Shown: positions 28,609 to 38,616, counted from the first letter of the stretch. The stretch is DNA of 64,000 nt from Brevundimonas sp. (GCF_013912065.1 NZ_JACESA010000001.1:1-64000); one strand, 5' to 3'. Program-made: numbers and translations. The notes: generated by a model not told the origin, from the sequence alone.

Positions 28609-29463
28609 ATGGGCGATGTGGAACTGGTCTGGGACGTCCAGGCGGAGTTGGGCGAAGGCCCGGTCTGGGACGACGCGCGCAAGGCGGTGTGGTTCGTCGA
28701 TATCAAGGGGCGCAAGCTGCACCGCTATACCCCCGCGAGCGGCGAGACCGTTTCGTGGGACACGCCGGACCAGACCGGTTTCGCCCTGCCGGCGGAAGAC
28801 GGGTCGCTGGTCTGCGGGGTTCGCGGCGGCCTGCACCGCTTCGAGCCCGAGACGGGCGTCTTCACCCTGATCCAGCCGGTCGAGCAAGACCGGCCGCAGA
28901 ACCGTCTGAACGACGGTTTCGTGGCGCCGGACGGCTCCCTGTGGTTCGGATCGATGGACGACAGCGAACAGGTCCAGACCGGCGCCCTCTATCGCTGGTT
29001 CCAGGGCGAGCTGACCCGGCACGACGACGGTTACGGCGTCACCAACGGCCCGTGCCTGAGCCCCGACGGCCGGACCCTGTATCACCACGACACCTTGGCC
29101 AAGACGGTCCTGGCCTTCGACCATGACGACGGCGCCCTGTCGAACCGCAGGGTCTTCGCCGTGACGGAGGACGGTTACGCCGACGGGCCCAGCATGGATT
29201 CAGCCGGGGTGCTGCACGTCGGCCTGTTCAACGGCTGGGGCGTGGCGAAATTTTCGCCGGACGGCCGGCGGATCGGCAAGATCGACATGCCGGTCCAGAC
29301 CGTCACCAAGGCGGCCTTCGGCGGCGAGGATCTGCGCGACCTCTATATGACCACGGCCTGGCTGGGGAACGCCGACAAGCGGGGCGAGCAGCCGACGCTG
29401 GGCGGCCTCTATCGGGTGCGGGTCGAGACGCCGGGCCTGCCGCAGAACCGCATCCGCCTGTGA
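28609..29463 (+). CDS. xylC: Sugar lactone hydrolase, SMP-30/gluconolactonase family
   Basis: Hydrolyses xylonolactone (and probably other aldonolactones) to the acid. The 284-aa six-bladed propeller starts VELVWDVQAELGEGPVWDD with the metal-binding Glu and has RLNDGFVAPDGSLWFGSM, the second ligand loop YGVTNGPCLSPDGRTLY and the Asp region YADGPSMDSAG. It begins 3 bp after xylA, and its stop overlaps galM (GTGA). It could also serve the galactonolactone step of the neighbouring galactose module, which has no lactonase of its own. Confidence 0.9.
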   Translation: MGDVELVWDVQAELGEGPVWDDARKAVWFVDIKGRKLHRYTPASGETVSWDTPDQTGFALPAEDGSLVCGVRGGLHRFEPETGVFTLIQPVEQDRPQNRLNDGFVAPDGSLWFGSMDDSEQVQTGALYRWFQGELTRHDDGYGVTNGPCLSPDGRTLYHHDTLAKTVLAFDHDDGALSNRRVFAVTEDGYADGPSMDSAGVLHVGLFNGWGVAKFSPDGRRIGKIDMPVQTVTKAAFGGEDLRDLYMTTAWLGNADKRGEQPTLGGLYRVRVETPGLPQNRIRL

Positions 29464-30347
29464 GCGGCGAGGCTGTGATCCGGCTGAGGGCCGGCGGCTG
29501 GCGTGCGACCCTGGCGCCGGAGCGGGGCGGGGCGATCCTGGACCTGAGCCTGGGCGGCAGGCCGGTGTTCCGGCCGACGCCTGATGGGGCGACGGACATG
29601 CTCGACATGGCCTGTTTCCCCCTGGTCCCCTACGCCAACCGGATCGCCGACGCGCGGTTCGTGTTCGAGGGGCGTGAGGTCCGACTGGCCGCGCAGGACC
29701 GGTTCGCCCCCCACGCGCTGCATGGGGACGGCTGGCTGAATCCATGGACGGTCGAGACGGCGGGCGAGGCGCGCGCCGAACTGACGCTGGACTGGCCGGG
29801 CCAGAGCTCGGTGGACGGGGTCGGCTGGCCCTGGCCGTGGCGGGCGCGGCAGACGATCACGCTGACCGACCAGGGGCTGGAGATCGCCCTGTCCGTGACC
29901 AATACCGGCGAGACGGTCATGCCCGCCGGTCTGGGCCTTCACCCCTATTTCCACAAATATCCGGACGCGCGGCTGACGCTGTCGGCGACCGGGATCTGGC
30001 TGACCGACGCGCGCGAGATCCCCGAGCGGCTGGCGGCGCCGGACGCGGTGGCGGACTGGACCGACGGACTGGCCCTGGCCGAGGCGCCCTTCGTCGATCA
30101 CGCCTATGCCGACTGGAACGGCGAGGCCCTGCTGGACGGCGGGGGGCGGCGTATCGTGCTGCGCGGCGGCGAGGGCGCGGACTGGGCCCAGGTCTATGCC
30201 CCCGTCGGAGCCGACTATTTCTGCGTCGAGCCGGTGACGCACCGACCCGATGTCCTGAATGCGCCAGGGGGCGAGCGCGGCGGCCTGGCGCGGCTGTTGC
30301 CCGGCGAAAGCCTGACCCTGGCAATGACGGTCACGGCCGAGGTCTAG
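29460..30347 (+). CDS. galM: Aldose 1-epimerase
   Basis: Mutarotase that interconverts alpha and beta anomers of aldoses, supplying the form that the dehydrogenases use. The 295-aa product has the family layout: an N-terminal FPLVPYANRIADARFVFEG, the catalytic-region HALHGDGWLNPW, GLGLHPYFHKYPD, and YFCVEPVTHRPDVLNAP, which holds the conserved C-terminal Glu. It starts at a GTG overlapping the xylC stop and ends the plus-strand operon, 7 bp from the convergent dgoA stop. Confidence 0.88.
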   Translation: MSGEAVIRLRAGGWRATLAPERGGAILDLSLGGRPVFRPTPDGATDMLDMACFPLVPYANRIADARFVFEGREVRLAAQDRFAPHALHGDGWLNPWTVETAGEARAELTLDWPGQSSVDGVGWPWPWRARQTITLTDQGLEIALSVTNTGETVMPAGLGLHPYFHKYPDARLTLSATGIWLTDAREIPERLAAPDAVADWTDGLALAEAPFVDHAYADWNGEALLDGGGRRIVLRGGEGADWAQVYAPVGADYFCVEPVTHRPDVLNAPGGERGGLARLLPGESLTLAMTVTAEV

Positions 30348-30354
30348 GGCAGGT

Positions 30355-30987
30355 TCAGCCCGCAGCTTCGGTCCAGGCCGAGACGAAGGCGGCTGCGTTG
30401 CGGCCGACCTGTTCGGGCGACTGACCGGGCTTGAACACCGCCGAGCCGATGCCGAAGCCGGAGGCGCCGGCGGCCAGCCACTGGCCCATGCTGTCGGGAT
30501 CGACGCCGCCGACCGGATAGACGCGGGTGGCGGCGGGGAGGACGGCGCGGACGGCCTTCAGCCCCTTGGTTCCGGCGACCTCGGCGGGAAACAGTTTCAG
30601 CGCGTCGGCTCCGGCGTCCAGGGCGGCGAAGGCTTCGGACGGGGTGAAGAAGCCGGGCAGGGAAAGAAGGCCCAGGGTCTTGGTCTCGCGGATCACATCG
30701 GTATTGACGTTGGGCGAGATGACCAGCTGACCGCCGGCCTGGGCGACTTCGCGCGCCGCCGCGACGGTCAGGACCGTGCCGGCGCCGACCAGGGCCCGGC
30801 CGTCCAGGGCGGCGCGCAGCCGGCGGATGCTTTCCAGAGGCTCGGGCGAGTTCAGCGGCACTTCCAGGCAGAGGAAGCCGGCGGCGACGATCGCCTCGCC
30901 CACCGCCACGGCCTCGTCAGGCTTAAGCCCGCGCAGGATGGCGATCAGCGGCAGGGTGTCCAGGCTGTCGATGGCGACGGGGATCAT
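30355..30987 (-). CDS. dgoA: 2-dehydro-3-deoxy-6-phosphogalactonate aldolase
   Basis: Cleaves KDPGal into pyruvate and glyceraldehyde 3-phosphate. The 210-aa class I aldolase has the family features: PLIAILRGLKPDEAVAVGEAI, CLEVPLNSPEPLESI, GAGTVLTV, the Schiff-base Lys in ALKLFPAEVAGTKGLKA, and YPVGGVDPDSMGQWLAAGA. The spectrum LNSPEPLESI and AEVAGTKGLKAV favours KDPGal over KDPG. Its ATG overlaps the dgoK stop (ATGA), so kinase and aldolase are coupled. Confidence 0.92.
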   Translation of the reverse strand: MIPVAIDSLDTLPLIAILRGLKPDEAVAVGEAIVAAGFLCLEVPLNSPEPLESIRRLRAALDGRALVGAGTVLTVAAAREVAQAGGQLVISPNVNTDVIRETKTLGLLSLPGFFTPSEAFAALDAGADALKLFPAEVAGTKGLKAVRAVLPAATRVYPVGGVDPDSMGQWLAAGASGFGIGSAVFKPGQSPEQVGRNAAAFVSAWTEAAG

Positions 30988-31877
30988 TGCGAAAAGGCCT
31001 CGTAAATGCGCCACAGGCCTCGGGCCGTGGCGTCTTCGGCGCTGTGCCGGCGCACCGTGGCGCATCCGGCCAGCGCCAGGGCTTGCTGGTAGCGGATCGT
31101 AAGCCGGTCGGCGCCAACGATGCTGATGTCTCCGGCCAGGGAAGACCGGGGCTGGGCGGCGATCTCGAGGCCGATCAGCAGACCCGACATATAGTCCGCT
31201 GTCCCGCTCAAGGGAACGCGACCGGCCAGCATCTCGATCCGCACCGAAAACAGGTCCGCGCTCGCCGCCGAGGTCGCGAGACCCCGCTCGACGCCGCGCT
31301 GGAAAGCGTCGTCGTCGCCACCTGGCTCGCCCATGCCGACGCCCAGCACCGTGCCGGCCCGCAAGGCTGAAAACAGCTCGCCTGTCATGAAGGTGCGGAA
31401 GTCGCGGATGCGCGCGCCGTCCATCCTGACCCATTTGCTGTGCGTGCCTGGGGCGACGATTACAGGGGCGACGGCTTCGGCGCCGATGAGGCCGAGGATC
31501 TGGGTCTCTTCGCCGCGCATGACGTCCTGCAGGCCAGCCTCATCGACCATGGCGACGGCCGGGATGATGAAGGGGCCGTCCGGGTCGGGTCGTTTCAATC
31601 CCGCGATAATCTCGTCCGCCCCGGCAGGGCAGGGCAGGAAGCCGGCGTCGAGCCAGCGTCCTGGCGCCCCGGCCATGCCGCAAACGAAGACGGGCAGGGC
31701 GGGGTCGAGCCAGTCGCCGGCCACGGCCTGCAGGATGGGGGCGAAGGCCTCCGGCGTCAGTCGGCCGGCCCCACGGGGGTCCGAACGGCTTTCCAGCACC
31801 CGGCCGCCTTCGGCGATCCGCATCACGCGCAGATTGCTGGTGCCCCAGTCGACGCCGATAAGTCGCGGAAGGCTCAC
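30984..31877 (-). CDS. dgoK: 2-dehydro-3-deoxygalactonokinase
   Basis: Phosphorylates 2-keto-3-deoxygalactonate at C6 with ATP. The 297-aa product starts at a GTG with LIGVDWGTSNLRVMRI, the phosphate-1 loop of DgoK, followed by PVFVCGMAGAPGRW, VAPGTHSKWVRMDG and FMTGELFSAL, all typical of the family. The start is 1 bp from the symporter stop, so symporter-dgoK-dgoA form one transcript. Confidence 0.93.
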   Translation of the reverse strand: MSLPRLIGVDWGTSNLRVMRIAEGGRVLESRSDPRGAGRLTPEAFAPILQAVAGDWLDPALPVFVCGMAGAPGRWLDAGFLPCPAGADEIIAGLKRPDPDGPFIIPAVAMVDEAGLQDVMRGEETQILGLIGAEAVAPVIVAPGTHSKWVRMDGARIRDFRTFMTGELFSALRAGTVLGVGMGEPGGDDDAFQRGVERGLATSAASADLFSVRIEMLAGRVPLSGTADYMSGLLIGLEIAAQPRSSLAGDISIVGADRLTIRYQQALALAGCATVRRHSAEDATARGLWRIYEAFSQ

Positions 31878-31878
31878 G

Positions 31879-33453
31879 TCACCACCAGATCGAATAGACC
31901 AGGATCAGGAAGGCGACCACGCCGACCGCGGCCAGGTTGAAGCCCAGCGAGGTCTTGTAACTGATCTGGTCCAGCTTGATCTTCATCGCATCAGGCTTGG
32001 CCGGGACCAGCAGGGACACGACCACCGCCGCGATCAGGGAGACGACGAAGACGACGCCAACCCGGTTCATGAAGGGGAAGATGAACTGACCCGTCTCCTG
32101 CAGCCACCAGAAGATCGCCGACAGCACGACCGAGCCAATGGCGGCGGTAAGGGCGCCGGCCTCGGACGCCCGCTTCCAGAACAGGCCCAGCATGAAGATG
32201 ACGACGATGCCGGGGGTGAAGAAACCGGTGAACTCCTGGATGAACTGGAAGGCTTGATCGAAGCCGCCCAGCAGCGGGCGGGCCGTCAGGATGCCGATGA
32301 CCACCGCGGCGACGGCGGCGATGCGACCGACCGTGACCAGCTGATGCTCGGGCACGTCCTTCTTGATCTTGGCGTAGAGGTCCAGGGTGAAGATGGTCGA
32401 GATCGAGTTCACCTTGGAGGCCAGCGAAGCGATGATGGCGGCGATCAGGGCGGCGAAGACCAGGCCCTTCAGCCCGACCGGCAGCAGGTTCATCATCGAG
32501 GGATAGGCCTGATCCGGCGCGGTCAAGGTGGGCGCCAGGACCAGGGCGGCCATGCCCGGCAGGACCACGATCACCGGCATCAGAAGCTTCAGATAGGCGG
32601 CGAAGGCGATGCCCTTTTGCGCTTCCGGCAGCGACTTGGCGGCCAGGGCGCGTTGGATGATGTACTGGTTGAAGCCCCAGTAGCTGATGTTCATGACCCA
32701 CAGCCCGCCCAGCAGGACGGCGATGCCCGGCAGTTCCTGATAGTGCGGATTATCCTTCGACAGGATCATGTCGAACTTCTCGGGGAACTGGGTCAGCAGG
32801 GTGTGGAAGCCGGCGGCCGCGCCGCCTTCGCCGCCGATGGTCGACAGGGCGATGAAGCCGATGATCAAGCCGCCGCAGACCAGCAGGGCCACCTGGACGA
32901 TGTCCGTCAGGGCCACGGCCTTCAGACCGCCCCACAGCTGATAGGCCAGGGCGAAGACGCCGATGGCGACGATGGCGTAATCCTGGTTGAAGCCAGTGAC
33001 GGTGTGAACGGCGATGGCGCCCAGCCACAGGATCGAGGTCACGTTGACGAAAATGTAGAGCAGCAGCCAGAAGACGGCCATGACGTTGCGGATCGTCGGC
33101 CCGTAACGCTGCTGCAGGAACTGCGGCATGGTCACGATGTCGTTGCGCAGGAAGATCGGCAGGAAGAACTTGCCGACGATCAGCAGGGTCAGGGCCGCCA
33201 TCCATTCATAGGAGGCGATGCCCAGGCCGATGACATAGCCCGAACCGCTCATGCCGATGATCTGTTCGGCCGAGATATTGGCCGCGATCAGCGAGGCGCC
33301 GATGGCCCACCAGGGCAGGCTCTTGGACGCCATGAAATAGTCGGTGGAGGTCTTCTGCTCGCCGGCTTTGGTGCGCGAGACCCATTGGGCCAGACCGAAG
33401 ATGAAGACGGCGTAGATCGCCAGAATGGCGAGATCGATGCCCGCGAGCGTCAT
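31879..33453 (-). CDS. Sodium:sugar symporter (SSS family, vSGLT-like)
   Basis: A 524-aa membrane protein with 13-14 helices. The start TLAGIDLAILAIYAVFIFGLA, the region SLPWWAIGASLIAANISAEQ and the motif GYVIGLGIASYEWMAALTL are SSS signatures. GLWVMNISYWGFNQYIIQRAL and SLASKVNSISTIFTLDLY match the galactose/glucose vSGLT branch. It leads the symporter-dgoK-dgoA operon, so galactose is the likely cargo. The ATG (33453) follows GGGGAAA; the frame upstream was excluded. It is divergent from the IclR gene. Confidence 0.92.
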   Translation of the reverse strand: MTLAGIDLAILAIYAVFIFGLAQWVSRTKAGEQKTSTDYFMASKSLPWWAIGASLIAANISAEQIIGMSGSGYVIGLGIASYEWMAALTLLIVGKFFLPIFLRNDIVTMPQFLQQRYGPTIRNVMAVFWLLLYIFVNVTSILWLGAIAVHTVTGFNQDYAIVAIGVFALAYQLWGGLKAVALTDIVQVALLVCGGLIIGFIALSTIGGEGGAAAGFHTLLTQFPEKFDMILSKDNPHYQELPGIAVLLGGLWVMNISYWGFNQYIIQRALAAKSLPEAQKGIAFAAYLKLLMPVIVVLPGMAALVLAPTLTAPDQAYPSMMNLLPVGLKGLVFAALIAAIIASLASKVNSISTIFTLDLYAKIKKDVPEHQLVTVGRIAAVAAVVIGILTARPLLGGFDQAFQFIQEFTGFFTPGIVVIFMLGLFWKRASEAGALTAAIGSVVLSAIFWWLQETGQFIFPFMNRVGVVFVVSLIAAVVVSLLVPAKPDAMKIKLDQISYKTSLGFNLAAVGVVAFLILVYSIWW

Positions 33454-33642
33454 GTGTGTTTCCCCACTATGGCCCTTTGATCCGGGCTTCCGGCAAAGCC
33501 TAGGGGAGGCGCTGACGCGCCGCAACGATATTTTTATATATGCGTGGAGATTTTACCCGCAGCAATGTTAAGGTTCCGCGACCGTCAGGCTTCACTGGAT
33601 CGGACCACCCCGGTAGCTTGCAAGTCTTCCGACAGGATTCTC

Positions 33643-34416
33643 ATGACCGACCCAGACGCCGCTGACGACCGTAAATACCGCGCTCCGGCCCTCGAGAAGG
33701 GGCTGGACGTCCTAGAGCTTCTGTCGGCCCAGGGCGAGCCGATGACCCCGTCGCAGATGTCCATGACGCTGGGACGTTCGGTCAGCGAACTGTTCCGCAT
33801 GATCCAGGTGCTGGAGTTCCGGGGCTATATCGAACAGTCGCCGGACGGCTATCGCCTGACCAACCGTCTCTTCACATTGGGCATGACCCAGGCGCCGATC
33901 AAATCCCTGGTCGATGTCGCAATGCCCGCCATGCGGGACCTGGCGTCCAATACGCGGCAATCCTGCCACCTGGTGGTGCCGTCCGGCGACCAGATCGTGG
34001 TCATCGCCCGGATCGAGAGCCCTGGCGACCTGGGCTATTCGGTCCGCATCGGCTATCGCCGCAGCATCCTGCACGCGACCTCGGGCCTGATGTTCTATTC
34101 GCGGGCGAACGAGCGGGCGCGCAAACATCTGCACGACAGCCTCGTCTCCCTGTTCGGAGAGGCATCGGTGGCCGAGTTCGCGGAGCGGGCCATGGTCATG
34201 ACCCGGGGCGCCCATGTCGAACGCGCCAGCGATTTCGTGGTCGGCGTCACCGATCTGGTCGCGCCCATAATGGGGTCCGACGGCGTCATCGCCACCCTGA
34301 TCACCCCCTTCATCGAACAGGCGTCGATGGTCTGCACAAAGGACGAGGCGGCGGCGCTGCTGGTGCAGACGGCCGGGGCGATTTCCGACCAGATGAGCGC
34401 CGTTTCCCAGGCTTGA
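33643..34416 (+). CDS. IclR-family transcriptional regulator
   Basis: A 257-aa regulator: winged helix at the N-terminus (ALEKGLDVLELLSAQGEPMT, then the recognition region SELFRMIQVLEFRGYIEQ) and a C-terminal IclR effector domain (PAMRDLASNTRQSCHLVVP; ATSGLMFYSR; VVGVTDLVAPIM). It sits between the divergent symporter-dgoK-dgoA and SDR-dehydratase units, so it probably controls both in response to galactose or a galactonate intermediate. ATG 33643 has ACAGGATTC upstream; the longer frame from 33544 is not needed for any domain. Confidence 0.9.
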   Translation: MTDPDAADDRKYRAPALEKGLDVLELLSAQGEPMTPSQMSMTLGRSVSELFRMIQVLEFRGYIEQSPDGYRLTNRLFTLGMTQAPIKSLVDVAMPAMRDLASNTRQSCHLVVPSGDQIVVIARIESPGDLGYSVRIGYRRSILHATSGLMFYSRANERARKHLHDSLVSLFGEASVAEFAERAMVMTRGAHVERASDFVVGVTDLVAPIMGSDGVIATLITPFIEQASMVCTKDEAAALLVQTAGAISDQMSAVSQA

Positions 34417-34437
34417 GCCTTCCCTGAGCGGTCCACC

Positions 34438-34500
34438 GTTGACAGGAACAATGGCTGTTGTCATTTTCGTGGACGGTAACAGTTTTCATTTGTAAAAGAT
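34438..34500. promoter_or_regulatory. Probable promoter/operator before the SDR-dehydratase unit
   Basis: The gap between the IclR gene and the SDR gene is unusually AT-rich for this window. It contains TTGACAG at 34439-34445 and a loose inverted pair TGACA...TGTCA around 34440-34463. TTGACA could serve as a -35 box; no convincing -10 is visible. Confidence 0.35.
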
Positions 34501-34549
34501 CACTAACCGCCGGGTAAACGGCGGGCGTCGAGGAGGCGCGCTCAAGATC

Positions 34550-35299
34550 ATGGCCGCCATCTATTCCGATCTGAAGGACAAGACCGTCATCGTCACCGGC
34601 GGCGCCGGCGGCATAGGCGAGGGCATCGTGCGCGCCTTCCACGCCCAGGGCGCCCGTGTCGGCTTCCTGGACATAGACGCCGGGCGCGGACCGAAGCTGC
34701 AGGCGGAACTGGGGCAGGGGGCGCTGTTCGTCGCCTGCGACCTGACCGATATTCCCGCGCTGAAGGCGGCCGTGGCCCAGGTGCGCGCGGCGTTTGGGCC
34801 GATCGACATCTTGGTCAACAACGCCGCCCATGACGAACGTCATGCGACCCTGGACGTGACCGAGGATTACTGGGACGGCCGGATGGCCGTGAACCTGAAG
34901 CACCAGTTCTTCGCCGCCCAGGCCGTGCTGCCTGACATGCAGGCGACCGGCAAGGGCGCCATCGTCAATCTGGGCTCGACCTCCTGGATCATCGGCCAGG
35001 GCGGCATGCCGGCCTATACGGCGTGCAAGTCGGCCGTGATCGGCCTGACCCGTTCGCTGGCCCGCGACTTCGGTCCTTTCGGCGTCCGCGTGAACGCGGT
35101 CGCCCCTGGCTGGATCATGACCGAGCGCCAGCTGGAGCTGTGGGTCACGCCGGAGACCGAGAAGGAAATCTACGCCAACCAGTGCCTCAAGCGCCGGCTC
35201 GTGCCTGACGACATCGCCAAGGTGGTCGTCTTCATGTGCTCGGACGAGGCCGGGGCGATCACCAATCAACACTATGTCGTCGACGGCGGCTGGACCTGA
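34550..35299 (+). CDS. SDR-family aldose dehydrogenase (galactose/xylose-type)
   Basis: A 249-aa SDR enzyme with the cofactor loop [20 protein letters not shown], a catalytic Ser in STSWIIG and the YTACK pair. It is a paralogue of the xylB product (shared [50 protein letters not shown]) and probably oxidises an aldose to its lactone. The next gene is an aldonate dehydratase 1 bp away, and dgoK/dgoA are divergent, so D-galactose is the favoured substrate; L-fucose or L-arabinose remain possible. AGGAGG lies 13 bp before the ATG. Confidence 0.85.
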   Translation: MAAIYSDLKDKTVIVTGGAGGIGEGIVRAFHAQGARVGFLDIDAGRGPKLQAELGQGALFVACDLTDIPALKAAVAQVRAAFGPIDILVNNAAHDERHATLDVTEDYWDGRMAVNLKHQFFAAQAVLPDMQATGKGAIVNLGSTSWIIGQGGMPAYTACKSAVIGLTRSLARDFGPFGVRVNAVAPGWIMTERQLELWVTPETEKEIYANQCLKRRLVPDDIAKVVVFMCSDEAGAITNQHYVVDGGWT

Positions 35300-35300
35300 A

Positions 35301-37103
35301 ATGACCGATACCTCGAAACCCAAGAAGACGCTCCGCAGCCGCGCCTGGTTCGACAATCCGGAAAACCCGGACATGACGGCCCTCTATCTGGAGCGCTATC
35401 TGAACTATGGCCTGACCCGCAAAGAGCTGCAGTCGGACAAGCCGATCATCGGCATCGCCCAGACGGGCTCGGACCTGTCGCCGTGCAACCGCCACCACCT
35501 GGTGCTGGCCGAGCGCGTCCGCGAAGGCATCCGCGAGGCCGGCGGCATCGCCATGGAGTTCCCGGTCCATCCGATCCAGGAGACCGGCAAGCGCCCGACC
35601 GCCGGCCTGGACCGCAACCTGGCCTATCTGGGCCTGGTCGAGAGCCTGTACGGCTATCCGCTGGACGGGGTCGTCCTGACCATCGGCTGCGACAAGACCA
35701 CGCCCGCCTGTCTGATGGCCGCCGCGACGGTGGACATTCCCGCCATCGCCCTGTCGGTCGGTCCGATGCTGAACGGCTGGCACAAGGGCGAACGCACCGG
35801 CTCCGGCACCATCATCTGGAAGGCGCGTCAGATGATGGCGGCCGGCGAGATCGACTATGACGGCTTCATCGAACTGGTGGCCTCGTCGGCCCCGTCGGTC
35901 GGCTATTGCAACACCATGGGCACGGCGACGACGATGAATTCGCTGGCCGAGGCCCTGGGCATGTCCCTGCCCGGATCGGCCGCGATTCCGGCCCCGTATC
36001 GCGAGCGCGCCCAGGTCGCCTATGAGACCGGACTGCGGATCGTCGAAATGGTCCGCGAGGACCTGAAGCCGTCGGACATCCTGACCAGGGAAGCCTTCCA
36101 CAACGCCATCGTCGTCAACTCCGCCATCGGCGGCTCCACCAACGCCCCGATCCACCTGACGGCCCTGGCCCGCCACGCCCATGTCGATGTGCCGCTGCAG
36201 GACTGGCAGACGGAAGGGTTGCACGTGCCCCTGCTGGTCAATCTCCAGCCGGCCGGCGACTATCTGGGCGAGGACTATTTCCATGCCGGCGGCGTGCCGG
36301 CGGTGGTGTCCGAACTGATGAAACAGGGGCTGATCCGCGAGAACGCCCTGACCGTCACCGGCCAGTCGATCGGCGAAAACTGCAAGGACGCCGAGATCGT
36401 CCTGCCCGACGTCATCAAGTCCTTCGACGCCCCGATGAAGACAGACGCCGGCTTCGTCGTCTTCACCGGCAACCTGTTCAACTCGGCCATCATGAAGCTG
36501 AGCGTGATCAGCCCCGAGTTCCGCGAACGCTATCTGTCCAACCCCGACGACCTGAACGCCTTCGAAGGTCCGGCCGTCGTGTTCGACGGACCCGAGGACT
36601 ATCACCACCGCATCGACGACGAGAGCCTGGGCGTCACCGAACAGACGCTGCTGTTCATGCGCGGCGCCGGCCCCATCGGCTATCCGGGCGCGGCCGAGGT
36701 CGTGAACATGCGGCCGCCGTCGTACCTGATCAAGAAGGGCGTCAGCGCCCTGGCCTGTATCGGCGATGGACGTCAGTCCGGCACCTCGGGCTCGCCGTCG
36801 ATCCTGAACGCCTCGCCCGAAGCGGCGGCGGGCGGCAACATCGCTCTGCTGAAGACCGGCGACCGGGTGCGGATCGACCTGAACACCGGCCGCGCCGATA
36901 TCCTGATCTCGGACGAGGAGCTGGCCGAGCGCCGCAGGGCGTTCGAGGCGGCGGGCGGGTACAAATACCCGGCCTCCCAGACCCCGTGGCAGGAGATGCA
37001 GCGCGACGTGGTCGGTCAGCTGGAGACCGGCGCCGTGCTGGAGCCGGCGATCAAATACCACCGCATCGTCGACAAGTTCGGCCTGCCGCGCGACAACCAC
37101 TGA
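35301..37103 (+). CDS. IlvD/Edd-family sugar-acid dehydratase (xylonate/galactonate type)
   Basis: Iron-sulfur dehydratase that would convert an aldonate to its 2-keto-3-deoxy form. The 600-aa product matches the XylD-like branch: [37 protein letters not shown], the cluster cysteines in [11 protein letters not shown] and [32 protein letters not shown]. It follows the SDR gene by one base and is the only such dehydratase here. It may therefore serve both the galactose module and the Weimberg operon, which has no xylD. Start MTDTSKP is by homology; the frame is open 27 bp further up into the SDR gene. Confidence 0.9.
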   Translation: MTDTSKPKKTLRSRAWFDNPENPDMTALYLERYLNYGLTRKELQSDKPIIGIAQTGSDLSPCNRHHLVLAERVREGIREAGGIAMEFPVHPIQETGKRPTAGLDRNLAYLGLVESLYGYPLDGVVLTIGCDKTTPACLMAAATVDIPAIALSVGPMLNGWHKGERTGSGTIIWKARQMMAAGEIDYDGFIELVASSAPSVGYCNTMGTATTMNSLAEALGMSLPGSAAIPAPYRERAQVAYETGLRIVEMVREDLKPSDILTREAFHNAIVVNSAIGGSTNAPIHLTALARHAHVDVPLQDWQTEGLHVPLLVNLQPAGDYLGEDYFHAGGVPAVVSELMKQGLIRENALTVTGQSIGENCKDAEIVLPDVIKSFDAPMKTDAGFVVFTGNLFNSAIMKLSVISPEFRERYLSNPDDLNAFEGPAVVFDGPEDYHHRIDDESLGVTEQTLLFMRGAGPIGYPGAAEVVNMRPPSYLIKKGVSALACIGDGRQSGTSGSPSILNASPEAAAGGNIALLKTGDRVRIDLNTGRADILISDEELAERRRAFEAAGGYKYPASQTPWQEMQRDVVGQLETGAVLEPAIKYHRIVDKFGLPRDNH

Positions 37104-37116
37104 CGAACCGGCGCCG

Positions 37117-38616
37117 CTAGACGGCCTTGCAGTGGCGGTTGATGAAGGCCTCGTGGGTCGGCATCCGCTCGACCGTCTGGCGGATCGACAGCCTGATTTC
37201 CTCCAGCCGACGCTGAATTTGTTCCAGCGTCGCCGTCTCTGTCAGGGGGTCGGGACGCAGCGGCGTCAACCCTTGGCCCAGCATGACGGCGACCCAGCTG
37301 GCCTCCTGGAACAGTTCGTCCTCGACGCGGAAGATACGGCCGCGGCTGCGGAACAGGTCGATCTTCTCGGTCAGGCTGTCGGGCAGGCTCATCGCCCGGA
37401 CCTGTCGCCACAGCGGCGAGTCGTCCCGTTCGGTGGCGTGGTAGTGCAGGATGATGAAGTCGCGGACCCGCTCGAACTCGGTCTGCATCAGCCGGTTGTA
37501 GTTGTCGATGTCGGCCTGGGCGAAGCCGGTGTCGGGGAAGCTGAGCAGCAGTTTCGATAGACCGGACTGGATCAGGTGGATGCTGGTCGATTCCAGCGGT
37601 TCGAGGAAGCCGGAGGCCAGGCCCAGGGACAGGCAGTTCTTGTTCCAGGCCTTGCGCCGACGTCCGGTCGTGAACCGCAGGAAATTGGGTTCGCCCGTGG
37701 CCGGCGCGTCCAGCGAGGCCCGCAGGGTCGCGACGGCCTCATCGTCCGAAATGAAGGGGCTGCAATAGACGTAGCCGTTGCCCGTCCGATGCTGCAGCGG
37801 GATACGCCAGCGCCAGCCCGCCGCCAGGGCCGTCGACTGGGTATAGGGGACAGGATCGGCGACACGGGCGCAGGGCATGGCCACGGCGCGATCGGCCGGC
37901 AGCCAGTGCGTCCAGTCCTCATAGCCGGTCTTCAACGCGCCTTCGATCAACAGGCCGCGGAACCCCGAACAGTCGATGAAGAAGTCGGCCGCCAGTTCGC
38001 GCCCGTCCTCTAGGGTCACGGCGCGGATGAAGCCGTCGTCGCGCAGCACGACGTCGCCGATTCTGCCTTCGTGACGCACGACGCCCCGCGCCTCGGCCTG
38101 TTTGCGCAGGAAGCGTGCATAGAGACCCGCATCGAAATGAAAGGCGTAGGTCATCCGGTGCGGGGCTGAGCCGGCGCCATCGTCCGGACGCGAGAACCGG
38201 CCGGCCCGCGCCGCCGTGGCGGTGATCGAATAGTCGTCGATCTCTCCGGCCAGACCGGCCTGACGCAGCCTCAGCCAGTACTGATGAAAGGCCGTGACGC
38301 CCAGGGGCGCGCCGAAGACGCCGAAGGGGTGGATGTAGCCGTGGCCGTGACGAAGCCAGTCCTGGAAGACGATGCCCAGTTTGAACGTGGCCTGGGTTTC
38401 GCGGATGAACTGGTCTTCGTCGAGGCCGAGCAACTGGTTGAACAGCCGGATCGGCGGAATGGTCGCCTCGCCGACGCCGACCGTGCCGATAGTTTCGGAT
38501 TCGACAAGATCGATGCGGACCGCGCCGCCGAGGATATGGGACAGGACGGCGGCGGCCATCCAGCCGGCCGTGCCGCCGCCGACGATCAGAATGCGCTGAA
38601 CTGGGGCGGGGACCAT
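37117..38616 (-). CDS. FAD-dependent tryptophan-halogenase-family protein 1
   Basis: A 499-aa flavin-dependent halogenase homologue with GGGTAGWMAA (FAD loop), the halogenase WxWxIP signature at WRWRIPLQHRTGNGYVY, the presumed catalytic Lys79 (TFKLGI) and Glu342 (LEPLESTS), which correspond to Lys79 and Glu346 of PrnA. The chemistry would be chlorination or bromination of an electron-rich ring using FADH2 and O2. Homologues sit beside sugar TonB receptors in Caulobacterales and Xanthomonadales, where their substrate is unknown. It overlaps the second halogenase gene by 1 bp. Confidence 0.88.
   Translation of the reverse strand: MVPAPVQRILIVGGGTAGWMAAAVLSHILGGAVRIDLVESETIGTVGVGEATIPPIRLFNQLLGLDEDQFIRETQATFKLGIVFQDWLRHGHGYIHPFGVFGAPLGVTAFHQYWLRLRQAGLAGEIDDYSITATAARAGRFSRPDDGAGSAPHRMTYAFHFDAGLYARFLRKQAEARGVVRHEGRIGDVVLRDDGFIRAVTLEDGRELAADFFIDCSGFRGLLIEGALKTGYEDWTHWLPADRAVAMPCARVADPVPYTQSTALAAGWRWRIPLQHRTGNGYVYCSPFISDDEAVATLRASLDAPATGEPNFLRFTTGRRRKAWNKNCLSLGLASGFLEPLESTSIHLIQSGLSKLLLSFPDTGFAQADIDNYNRLMQTEFERVRDFIILHYHATERDDSPLWRQVRAMSLPDSLTEKIDLFRSRGRIFRVEDELFQEASWVAVMLGQGLTPLRPDPLTETATLEQIQRRLEEIRLSIRQTVERMPTHEAFINRHCKAV

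Noticed and set aside
31333-33480. A 715-codon open frame on the plus strand opposite dgoK and the symporter gene
   Set aside because: Gln/Asp/Gly-rich low-complexity product, antisense to two well-supported genes, no ribosome-binding site.
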